Positions 1 to 7,869 of a stretch of 64,000 bases of DNA are shown piece by piece (position 1 is the stretch's first letter; each line of letters starts with the position of its first letter). A program made the position numbers and the translations under genes. Under the pieces are notes generated by a model. It was not told where the DNA came from. It saw only the letters and a program-made list of their open reading frames with translations, and did not search any database. The DNA is taken from contig NZ_QBUK01000004.1 in the NCBI RefSeq assembly GCF_003058265.1, positions 62,001 through 126,000 on the forward strand, given 5' to 3'. The DNA comes from Flagellimonas amoyensis (GTDB taxonomy: Bacteria; Bacteroidota; Bacteroidia; Flavobacteriales; Flavobacteriaceae).

Positions 1-70
1 CGCTGCTCAGGAAAGAAAAAGTAGCGGCCCAATAGAGTCGCATTTCCTTCTTTGCCCTAATCATTAAAAC

Positions 71-104
71 TAAAAAGGGCCGACTTGGATCACACCAAAT
101 CGGC
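71..104 (-). terminator. Rho-independent terminator closing the SusCD/GH operon
   Basis: A 10-bp stem (79-88 paired with 95-104, one G-T wobble) with a 6-nt loop is followed on the minus strand by a U-rich run from 76 downward. It lies about 50 bp beyond the stop of the last glycosidase gene and is the obvious end of the minus-strand operon. Bases 1-70 hold no gene that can be identified. Confidence 0.75.
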
Positions 105-153
105 ACTTTCTAATCGTTATAAGTTTAAGGCCAACTATTTGCTTCAATTGTAT

Positions 154-1155
154 TTATTCCCACTTTAGCTTAATCACCCTTACGCCATCCAAACCGGGGT
201 TCAGGGCAGCGATGTAATATTGCCCGTCTTCATGGATGATCTCAGGGGCTGCAATGGGCAGGGTGCATACTTTTTGGGAGTCGTCATCTACACCAAAATT
301 GTATGGATTGGGCGATGCATAGACGGTGGTATGATTGTCCTCTCCGTATTTTTGGGTCACGAAGAGATAATACAGCTTATGCTCTGGCAAGTACACCACT
401 TGCGGGCACTCGTCAGAATATTTTGGATCACTACCATTGTATATAGGGGTGTGCGAAACCATGACGGATTCACTCCAATCCACCATGTTCACCGATGTCC
501 TGACAAATCCTGCACCGTCATCATACGGTGCTTCCACATGGCTTGAATAATAACAATAATATGTATTGCCCCTTTTGATGACCATAGGGTCCCTGGCTTG
601 GGTAAAAAATGTTCCTTCCCAATGGCCATATTCGGCAAAAAGGTCCGGTTGTCCATTTCCTCCAAGGACACGTTCAAAATTCTTCCCGTCATAACTCTTG
701 GCAAGACAGATTCTTCTCAAATCGCCATAGAACAAATAAAAGACACCATCTTCCTTGAACATATATGGTGCCTGCATACCTCCAGGGGTCTCCCCCAAGG
801 TGGGTTCTGCCGTCCATTTGATGCCCTGTGGCTCCCAATCTTTGGCAAAGAGTGATTTTCCTTCCCACCCATATAGGAAACGGGTGGTGACATAGGCCGG
901 GGCAAGACGTGTTCCGGGTTCAAAATTGGAATTACGGATACAGGACCACAGTTGCCATGTGCCATCGGCGGCTTTCCAAATTCCGAAATCAACGGGTTGT
1001 TGCTTATCCGTATTGAATTTTCCCAAATCCGGGGTACTGGCTATTTGCCACCATTCTCCATCTAGAACAGGTACTGGAACTTTTTTGGATTGGGCAAAAA
1101 GTCCAACACCCAACACCAATACAAGTCCCAGTACACCTTTCTGTAAATTCTTCAT
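154..1155 (-). CDS. Secreted five-bladed beta-propeller glycosidase (GH43-like), paralogue 3
   Basis: Predicted 333-residue exported protein. It has a Sec signal peptide ending near FAQ at about residue 22 and no lipobox cysteine. The mature part begins with VPVPVLDGEWWQIA and carries QARDPMVI and DECPQV, the kind of Asp...RDP...Glu arrangement seen in GH43/GH32-type propellers. It is closely related to the two genes upstream of it (1223-2233 and 2328-3329), so it arose by tandem duplication. It is the last gene of the minus-strand operon headed by SusC and is followed by a hairpin terminator. Probable role: periplasmic or extracellular exo-acting hydrolysis of an oligosaccharide taken up by the SusCD pair. 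The exact GH family (43, 117 or an unclassified relative) and the substrate cannot be told by eye. Confidence 0.8.
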   Translation of the reverse strand: MKNLQKGVLGLVLVLGVGLFAQSKKVPVPVLDGEWWQIASTPDLGKFNTDKQQPVDFGIWKAADGTWQLWSCIRNSNFEPGTRLAPAYVTTRFLYGWEGKSLFAKDWEPQGIKWTAEPTLGETPGGMQAPYMFKEDGVFYLFYGDLRRICLAKSYDGKNFERVLGGNGQPDLFAEYGHWEGTFFTQARDPMVIKRGNTYYCYYSSHVEAPYDDGAGFVRTSVNMVDWSESVMVSHTPIYNGSDPKYSDECPQVVYLPEHKLYYLFVTQKYGEDNHTTVYASPNPYNFGVDDDSQKVCTLPIAAPEIIHEDGQYYIAALNPGLDGVRVIKLKWE

Positions 1156-1222
1156 TCTTAGCTTTTTGGGGATAACCTATAAATCGTCATCCTATATTGT
1201 TTGTTCCCCTGTGGGCCTGTGG

Positions 1223-2233
1223 CTATTTTTTCACTTCCCACTTCAGCTTGATCACCCTTACCCCGTCCAAACCAGGGTTCAATGCCGCTACATAATATTG
1301 ACCGTCCTCATAAATGATCTCTGGAGCAGAAATGGGCAGGGTGCATACTTTTTGCGAATCGTCATCGACCCCAAAATTGAACGGATTGGGGGAAGCATAG
1401 ACCGTGGTCTGGCTATCCTCTCCATATTTTTGGGTCACAAACAGATAGTACAGCCTGTGTTCTGGCAAGTAGATTACCTGTGGGCATTCGTCCGAAAACT
1501 TAGGATCACTACCATGGTATGTTGGTGTATGGGAAATCATGACGGATTCACTCCAATCCTTCATGTTCACCGATGTCCTTACAAAGGCCGCCCCATCATT
1601 GACCGGATCGTTGATGTGGCTGGAATAGTAACAATAATAGGTATTGCCCTGTTTCATGATCATAGGGTCCCTTGCCTTGGTGAAAAAATTCTCGCCACCA
1701 TATTCGTATTCAGCAAACAGATCAGGTTGGCCATTACTGCCCAGCACCCGTTCAAAATTCTTCCCATCTATGCTCTTGGCCAAGCATATCCTTTGCCAAT
1801 CCCCATAAAACAAATAGAAGAAACCATTTTCCCTGATCACATAGGGAGCTTGCATACCTCCTGGTGTTTCCCCCAAAGAAGGTTGGGCCACCCATTTGAT
1901 GCCCTTCGGCTCCCAATCTTTTGAAAAAAGGGTTTTTCCCTCCCATCCATATAGAAAACGGGTGGTACTGTATTCCGCAGAAAGTGGTGTGCCTGTGCCA
2001 AAATTGGCATTTCGGATGCAGGACCACAATTGCCATGTTCCATCTGCTGCTTTCCAGACACCAAAATCCACAGGTTCTTGGTTATCGGTGCCATATTCTC
2101 CCAAATCGGGGTTGCTGGCTATTTGCCACCATTCCCCATCCAGAACAGGTACCGGTATTTTTTTGGATTGGGCAAAAATTCCCAAACTCATCGAAAGTAG
2201 AAATCCAAGTACAAAATTTCGTTTCGTATTCAT
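1223..2233 (-). CDS. Secreted five-bladed beta-propeller glycosidase (GH43-like), paralogue 2
   Basis: Predicted 336 residues with a signal peptide (MNTKRNFVLGFLLSMSLGIFAQ) and a propeller domain very similar to both neighbours. Conserved blocks include IPVPVLDGEWWQIA, GGMQAPYV, KARDPMIM and SDECPQV. It differs from its neighbours mainly in the middle region (FAEYEYGGENFFTKARD versus FAEYGHWxGTFF), which is where substrate preference may differ. It has a short C-terminal VKK tail missing from the copy at 154-1155. It lies 67 bp from the next copy and in the same direction, so it is probably co-transcribed. The enzyme class is inferred from fold-level motifs only. Confidence 0.8.
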   Translation of the reverse strand: MNTKRNFVLGFLLSMSLGIFAQSKKIPVPVLDGEWWQIASNPDLGEYGTDNQEPVDFGVWKAADGTWQLWSCIRNANFGTGTPLSAEYSTTRFLYGWEGKTLFSKDWEPKGIKWVAQPSLGETPGGMQAPYVIRENGFFYLFYGDWQRICLAKSIDGKNFERVLGSNGQPDLFAEYEYGGENFFTKARDPMIMKQGNTYYCYYSSHINDPVNDGAAFVRTSVNMKDWSESVMISHTPTYHGSDPKFSDECPQVIYLPEHRLYYLFVTQKYGEDSQTTVYASPNPFNFGVDDDSQKVCTLPISAPEIIYEDGQYYVAALNPGLDGVRVIKLKWEVKK

Positions 2234-2327
2234 TTGCTTTGTTTAAACTGTTCAAAATGGACATAGCATGCTCATCAAGGCAAAAAAACCTTGATTTAGT
2301 TTGTTGTAGTCAGGGAAGTTTATGTGC

Positions 2328-3329
2328 TTATTCCCACTTCAATTTGATGACACTCACTCCATCCAATCCAGGATTGAGGGCGGCCATATAGTATTGTCCA
2401 TCCTCATAGATGATCTCTGGCGCGGCCACTGGCAGTGTACATACTTTTCTACTGGTATCGTCCACTCCAAAATACATAGGGTTGGGGGATGCATACACTG
2501 TTGTTTGGCTATCCTTCCCGTAGCGTTGTGTAATAAAAAGATAGTATAGTTTATGCTCTGGCAAATACACCACTTGTGGACATTCATCAGAAAACATAGG
2601 ATCACTTCCTTTATAGGTGTCTGTGTGCGAAATCATCACAGATTCACTCCAATCCTTCATATTGACAGAAGTCCTGACAAATGCAGCTCCATCATAAAAA
2701 GGCTCTTCCACGTGGCTGGTGTAATAGCAGTAGTAGGTATTTCCCCTTTTGATGACCATGGGGTCCCTAGCCTGGGAAAAAAAGGTGCCGTCCCAATGGC
2801 CATACTCTGCGAAAAGGTCTGGCTGACCGTTGCCCCCAAGGACACGTTCAAAATTCTTTCCATCATAACTCTTGGCTAGGCAGATCCTTCTCCAATCCCC
2901 ATAGAACAGGTAGTACACCCCATCTTCCTTATAAACATAGGGAGCCTGCATACCTCCAGGGGTCTCTCCCAAGGAAAGCTCTGCAGTCCATTTGATGCCC
3001 TGTGGTTCCCAATCTTTGGCAAAAAGGGATTTTCCTTCCCATCCATACAAAAACCGTGTGGTACTGTACTCCTCAGAAAGTGGCGTTCCCGGCGCAAAGT
3101 TGGAATTACGGATACAGGACCACAACTGCCAAGTACCGTCAGCCGCCTTCCACACACCAAAGTCCACGGGCTGCTGGGATTTTGTATTATACTCCCCCAG
3201 ATCGGGTGTTGTGGCAATCTGCCACCATTCGCCATCCAAAACCGGAACAGGGATTTTCTTGGTTTGGGCACTCAGGCCAAGGGACGTTAAAAGCAAGATC
3301 CCAAATACATAGTTCAGTTTAATTCTCAT
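2328..3329 (-). CDS. Secreted five-bladed beta-propeller glycosidase (GH43-like), paralogue 1
   Basis: First of three tandem paralogues, 333 residues from the chosen start. The reading frame is open for 24 codons further upstream, but the ATG at 3327-3329 is chosen because it begins a proper signal peptide (MRIKLNYVFGILLLTSLGLSAQ) and gives the same length as the sister genes. It shares the DGEWWQIA, QAPYV, QARDPMVI and SDECPQV blocks. It is separated from the beta-helix gene by about 140 bp containing a small inverted repeat. Likely an exported hydrolase acting with SusCD. Substrate unknown. Confidence 0.8.
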   Translation of the reverse strand: MRIKLNYVFGILLLTSLGLSAQTKKIPVPVLDGEWWQIATTPDLGEYNTKSQQPVDFGVWKAADGTWQLWSCIRNSNFAPGTPLSEEYSTTRFLYGWEGKSLFAKDWEPQGIKWTAELSLGETPGGMQAPYVYKEDGVYYLFYGDWRRICLAKSYDGKNFERVLGGNGQPDLFAEYGHWDGTFFSQARDPMVIKRGNTYYCYYTSHVEEPFYDGAAFVRTSVNMKDWSESVMISHTDTYKGSDPMFSDECPQVVYLPEHKLYYLFITQRYGKDSQTTVYASPNPMYFGVDDTSRKVCTLPVAAPEIIYEDGQYYMAALNPGLDGVSVIKLKWE

Positions 3330-3395
3330 CTTATCAGTGGTTATTCTAACCTTTCGGTTTTCAATTATTACAATTCCATTCTTCGATCTAAACTC

Positions 3396-3423
3396 CAACA
3401 CGACCTGTAATCAAGCCGTGTTG
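3396..3423. repeat. Small inverted repeat between the beta-helix and glycosidase genes
   Basis: CAACACG (3396-3402) and CGTGTTG (3417-3423) form a perfect 7-bp stem around a 14-nt loop. It lies just beyond the stop of the beta-helix gene and just before the first glycosidase. It could attenuate or process the operon transcript. There is no clear U-tract on the minus strand, so a full terminator is doubtful. Confidence 0.35.
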
Positions 3424-3471
3424 AAAATTTAGAAAGTTTTTGAAAGATTATTTCAAATCTTTTATTCTTTT

Positions 3472-6012
3472 TTATTCAAAAGCCCCGATGCTTAGGTTTC
3501 CTGACACTGTCCTGCTCATGGAACTTTGATGCTTCACATACTCAGAAAGTACATCATGATCTGGCAACAAGATAGCCGGAAGGGTCGCCCCTTGACCAAT
3601 CAATGGGGAACCGTTCATCAAACCAAAATCTTGGGCATTGAAATCATTGAACATGGGATCGGTGCCCGTTATGTTATTGCCCAAGTCATTTAGACTACCA
3701 TTTATTCCGTCACAATGGCAATCTTTCCAACCTGTTTTCAACCAGTTGCTGTACATGTTGAAGGTACCCTGGGTACTCATCATTGCAAATTTATCACCTG
3801 AAGCTGAACCATACACCACATTGTTGAACACATGTGCTGTTTCGTCATTGGTGGACAATGCAAGCATTGCCGTTTCGTCCAACCTTGTGGAAATAATGGT
3901 GTTGTTGTAAAAATAGAGGTTCCCTTTCCTGTATATGGATGTATTTCCTGTATCCCCTCCATAAAGCACCATTTGATTGTTTCCGGCACCATCGGGCTCT
4001 ATCATGACATTCCCGTACACAAAGGTGGTCCTGTAACTTGGGTGATCCACCAACGCCTGCGTATCCTCGGCATCTACCATATCCAATTGTCTATTGCCCC
4101 CTTCTATCCAGTTGTAACGGACCACCAGACCTGCAGATCTATCCTTTAGGTTGTTGCCATTCGCCCCTGACCTCAATGGGCCAAAATAGTTGTATTGGTA
4201 AGTGATATTGATTGCAGCGGTATAGGTATTGTGGCCATAGTTACTGCCTTCGATACCGTTATCATAGAAATGGTTCCCTTCGATCAAAATATTCTGTGAG
4301 TTTCCACCATTGGCTCCGATGAACAAACCGAATCCAGAATCGCGCAATGTACAGTTCCTAATGATCAAGTTGGCTGCTTTTTCCACATAAATCGCGGCTC
4401 CCAGTTCCGTATAGTTTGCTGATATACCGTCTTCATCTGTGAATTGATAAGGTGGACGAGCGGATTTTACCTCAAGGTTCTCAATGGTAATATAGTTGGG
4501 CAGCCCATCTTCAGGTACTGCTGACCCTCCTATTTTGATGACCCCTCGTACATCGTTCCAGAAAACCACGTCGTCATCTGTTGTGGCACCATCTCCATCA
4601 ATCACGGGCTGTTGTCCCTCGGGACCGTTCACCCCTATGATCTCAATACGTTCAGTTTCCGTACCCTGCCTGTTGATGACCCATTTTTCCTTGTATGGGG
4701 TTTCCCTCCAGTGTATATAGACCTTATCTCCTGGTATCAAAGTGGCCCAAGGCACATCAGAAATATTGGCCAAGGCCTGTCCGGGTCCAACATGGTAATC
4801 CTGTGGCTCCACACTATTGTCCACGATACCAACACTCCATCCGGCCGACCAATCCGGGGCTCCTGCACCATTTCCGGCACCCGTGGCCACAGCTTGGGTA
4901 TAAAACGATTGGTTCGCTCCCAAATAGCTGGTCGCTGCAAAACCTACGGGTGAATCCGTAAATTGAACATTTGTAATGGACAAGTCGCCATTTTCAATAC
5001 GAAGTGCCGCGGCAGCATCAGTTTCCACAACATGGATACCGACCAAGGCGTTGCTCACATAAAAATTGTCAATGGTAAGGTTGCCCCCTCCTTCTTTATA
5101 AAATAGGGCTCCTTCATCGCTGGTTGGCCCAACTACGGTGATATTGCTCAAGGTAGTCGTGGTAACCGGAGTGGCATCGCCGTTATCCCCATTATTTGAT
5201 CCTTCTATACCTGCTTTGGCTCCGCCTGAAATATACCAGTTGCTGCCAGAACCGCTCCATCCATCGGCAAAATCAATGGAATCATCACCGCTGCCTATGG
5301 AAATAAGATAGTTTCCATCCACAGTTCCGCCAAAAAATTCTATTCCATCATCTCCGCCGTTATACGATTCCACATATTCAAAAGTGGTACCCGAGCCTAC
5401 ACCGAACAATGAAACGCCATTGAACTCCTTATCATTGGAGAAGGTGGCACCTGTGTACTCGACCCGTAGGTATGTAATGGAACCAGAATCATCGTCGGCG
5501 GTATTGCCACCATAGGTAAGATCACCTACCTCTGTGGTAACATCGGTCCCTTTATTTGTTGGGGCATCACCTGCTATGACCAATCCTCCCCAGTCGCCCG
5601 AAGCGGGAGTTTCAGCCCCCGACGTCATGACCACAGGGTTGTTCGCCTCCCCATTCACATAAATCTTTGCTCCTCTCTCCACTCCAATAAAAGCAGCCGT
5701 ACCCCCAGTAGCTTTAATGACTGTACCTGCAGGAATGATAAGGGAAGCACCTGACTTCACCATATATGCTCCTGTCAATGTGTATTCAATCGCTGCATCC
5801 AATTCAGTGTCCTCTGTTACATCGCCAGATAATTCTGGGGTTCCTTCCTCACAAGCATCACAATTTGGACCACCGCAATCCACTCCTGTTTCGCCGTTGT
5901 TCTGGATGCCATCCGAACAGGTTTCTGTCGGGGTATCATCACTACTATTGCAGGATAGTGGAAAAGCCATTGTCACTAGGCTGATCATAAGTGCAAAAAA
6001 TGTTTTTCTCAT
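3472..6012 (-). CDS. Surface lipoprotein with two right-handed beta-helix regions
   Basis: Predicted 846-residue SPII lipoprotein: the signal peptide ends at FPLSC with Cys 21. Next comes a small Cys-rich segment with DCGGPNCDAC at about residues 50-55, common at the base of Bacteroidota surface lipoproteins. Residues about 60-400 contain GDWGGLVIAG, DDGIEFFGG and DSIDFADG, typical of a beta-helix surface domain. Residues about 410-846 form a second beta-helix (PGDKVYIHW, YITIENLEVKSA, LIIRNCTLRDSGFGLFIG, ILIEGNHFYDNG) of the type found in polysaccharide lyases and beta-helix glycosidases. It lies downstream of SusCD on the same strand and upstream of three glycosidases. It is a likely surface glycan-binding protein, lyase or both. 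Catalytic residues could not be assigned. Confidence 0.7.
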   Translation of the reverse strand: MRKTFFALMISLVTMAFPLSCNSSDDTPTETCSDGIQNNGETGVDCGGPNCDACEEGTPELSGDVTEDTELDAAIEYTLTGAYMVKSGASLIIPAGTVIKATGGTAAFIGVERGAKIYVNGEANNPVVMTSGAETPASGDWGGLVIAGDAPTNKGTDVTTEVGDLTYGGNTADDDSGSITYLRVEYTGATFSNDKEFNGVSLFGVGSGTTFEYVESYNGGDDGIEFFGGTVDGNYLISIGSGDDSIDFADGWSGSGSNWYISGGAKAGIEGSNNGDNGDATPVTTTTLSNITVVGPTSDEGALFYKEGGGNLTIDNFYVSNALVGIHVVETDAAAALRIENGDLSITNVQFTDSPVGFAATSYLGANQSFYTQAVATGAGNGAGAPDWSAGWSVGIVDNSVEPQDYHVGPGQALANISDVPWATLIPGDKVYIHWRETPYKEKWVINRQGTETERIEIIGVNGPEGQQPVIDGDGATTDDDVVFWNDVRGVIKIGGSAVPEDGLPNYITIENLEVKSARPPYQFTDEDGISANYTELGAAIYVEKAANLIIRNCTLRDSGFGLFIGANGGNSQNILIEGNHFYDNGIEGSNYGHNTYTAAINITYQYNYFGPLRSGANGNNLKDRSAGLVVRYNWIEGGNRQLDMVDAEDTQALVDHPSYRTTFVYGNVMIEPDGAGNNQMVLYGGDTGNTSIYRKGNLYFYNNTIISTRLDETAMLALSTNDETAHVFNNVVYGSASGDKFAMMSTQGTFNMYSNWLKTGWKDCHCDGINGSLNDLGNNITGTDPMFNDFNAQDFGLMNGSPLIGQGATLPAILLPDHDVLSEYVKHQSSMSRTVSGNLSIGAFE

Positions 6013-6216
6013 GGGTTATGGTTTTAGGTTCAGAGCTCTTTTTGAGTCCGAATTGTTGAAGAAAATTTTTCTTTTTGCCCGTACATTATCTTCTTATCCG
6101 ATAGGATAACTATACTCACAAAAAAACACTCATTTGGGCGGAGAACTTTAGATTCTCGTTGAATTTGATACACCTAGGGAATAAGAATCCATCCCGTAGG
6201 TAGCCTTATTAAGTAG

Positions 6217-6258
6217 AAAAGCATTGCCGACCTTCCTAAAAAGAATGGCAACGCTTTT
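6217..6258 (-). terminator. Hairpin downstream of susD
   Basis: A 12-bp stem (6217-6228 with 6247-6258, one wobble pair) lies about 20 bp past the susD stop, with a loop of about 18 nt and a short UUUU at the distal end of the stem on the minus strand. It is likely a leaky terminator that keeps SusCD expression above that of the downstream lipoprotein and hydrolases. The remaining upstream gap to 6012 also holds the palindrome TTATCC-4-GGATAA near 6095-6110. Confidence 0.5.
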
Positions 6259-6278
6259 CATCCATTTATCAATCTGAA

Positions 6279-7859
6279 TTATCTTTTATCCCACCAAACT
6301 TTGGTGCTATTCTTGTCACCTCCTGCCAATTCGGGCAAGGTCAAGGCTTCTGCATAACCTTGTGGATTGGTATCTGCCTCCAAAGTTGGATAGTTGATCC
6401 TTCTCATTATCTCAGAAACTCCAATATCTGGATTGTCCGAATAGAGACGATCATACAATTTGGGGTACCCTGTTCTTCTCAAATCGGCCCAAGCTTCCCA
6501 ACCATTAGGATAGATGGCAATCCATTTTTGGGTCATTACCTGCTCAAATTGCGTTTCGGGATCTGCCGAAAATGCCACAGGAATATCCGAAAGTGCTTCA
6601 GCACCGGCTTCGTATGGCACTGGGGTATTGGAACTGTTGACATATGCAGTGATTGCAGCATCATCTGCCCCTGACTTGGATTGCAATGAAGCCCTTATTC
6701 CAGCTTCGTACATTTCCTGAACTGTTCCTCCCATGTTCCAACCCTGCAAAGCTCCTTCAGCCCTTAAGAAATAAACTTCGGCTGCACTCATCATTTCGTA
6801 GGGACCTTCTGTACCTCCATTGACTTCGGACTGATATGCTGGTCCTAGATTGGAATACTCACTGGGGTTAATAACGCTGCTCAAGTCTGCAACACTTTGA
6901 CCGTTCAACAATCCTTCGTATGGAAATCCATCTCCGTCAGTATCTCCGGATGCTGCAGGATTAAAGTAGGAAGGGGCCCTTGGATCTTCATATCCTTTTA
7001 ACACACTTTCCATTGCAGCACTCATCCTAAATTCGCCCCAACCGGTAAGGATTCCGTAGGTATGTCTTCTGATTCGGTCCAAAGGCAAAATAGCATTGTC
7101 GCTGTTGTCCGTAAACACTCCATCTTGGATGGCCTTTTCGGCTTCCGCTCTCGCTTTGGCTTCATCAGCATATCGAATGTGCATGGCCAATCTTAGACGA
7201 AGACTGTTGGCAAATTTTAGCCACTTGGCACCGCTTCCTCCGAACAAACGATCGTTTGAACCAAACATTTGACCTCCGGGATTGGCCTTAAGTGCGGCCA
7301 CAGCAATATCAAGTTCCTCAAAAAAGTCTGTATACATGGCCTGCTGTGTATCGTAAGAAACAGAGAGTTCACCATTTCCAAATTGTGAATAGATGATAGG
7401 ACCATAATAGTCTGTCATCCTGGAATAGGCAAGCACCTTTAGGATCTTCACCATCGCATTTCCAACAACATTGCCATTCTCCTCCGTGATGTCCTCCACT
7501 GCCTTGATGTGTGGGGCACATTCGGTATAGAAGGATGTCCAGGTCTCATTGGACCAACCATCGGTGAAGTCGTTTCTATCCGCTTCGGCATAACTTACAC
7601 TAAGCGCAAAATATTGGGAATAAAGGTCAGAAGACCAGTTTTGCGCATATTGATAGTAAAATGGGCTGTCAAACATACTTCCATACTCCGCTTGGGCAAA
7701 AACTTGGCCCAAAAGCAACTCATCTTGTGCTATGGCAGGCAGGGTAAGCATCTTCTCATTTGTATTGAGTTCCGTAAAGTCATCGGTACAGCCAAAGACC
7801 ATGGCACCCAAAACCAGTGAAACACAAGATTTATATAGTATTGATTTCATATTTTTCAT
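6279..7859 (-). CDS. SusD/RagB-family outer-membrane glycan-binding lipoprotein (SusD-like_2 type)
   Basis: Predicted 526 residues with a lipobox at VFGC (Cys about 24), followed by TDDFTELNTNEKM, the usual mature N-terminus of SusD-like_2 proteins. The C-terminal region carries the family ending WIAIYPNGWEAWADLRRTGYP, and the protein closes with KVWWDKR. It caps the SusC barrel and binds the oligosaccharide at the cell surface. The gene starts 10 bp after the SusC stop, so the pair is translationally close. An alternative start three codons in (MKSILYK, 7850) is equally compatible with the signal peptide. Confidence 0.93.
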   Translation of the reverse strand: MKNMKSILYKSCVSLVLGAMVFGCTDDFTELNTNEKMLTLPAIAQDELLLGQVFAQAEYGSMFDSPFYYQYAQNWSSDLYSQYFALSVSYAEADRNDFTDGWSNETWTSFYTECAPHIKAVEDITEENGNVVGNAMVKILKVLAYSRMTDYYGPIIYSQFGNGELSVSYDTQQAMYTDFFEELDIAVAALKANPGGQMFGSNDRLFGGSGAKWLKFANSLRLRLAMHIRYADEAKARAEAEKAIQDGVFTDNSDNAILPLDRIRRHTYGILTGWGEFRMSAAMESVLKGYEDPRAPSYFNPAASGDTDGDGFPYEGLLNGQSVADLSSVINPSEYSNLGPAYQSEVNGGTEGPYEMMSAAEVYFLRAEGALQGWNMGGTVQEMYEAGIRASLQSKSGADDAAITAYVNSSNTPVPYEAGAEALSDIPVAFSADPETQFEQVMTQKWIAIYPNGWEAWADLRRTGYPKLYDRLYSDNPDIGVSEIMRRINYPTLEADTNPQGYAEALTLPELAGGDKNSTKVWWDKR

Positions 7860-7869
7860 TGTTTCTTTT

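Noticed and set aside
1..35. C-terminal end of a plus-strand gene at the left edge
   Set aside because: Short open frames exist in more than one phase, but too few codons are visible to support any.
926..1924. 332-codon open frame on the plus strand across two glycosidase genes
   Set aside because: It is antisense to two well-supported glycosidase genes, has no signal, domain or ribosome site, and recurs because the paralogues share codon structure.
3429..3466. AAAGATT/AATCTTT hairpin next to the beta-helix gene as a terminator
   Set aside because: A 7-bp A/T-only stem; the U-rich side faces the plus strand, where no gene ends.
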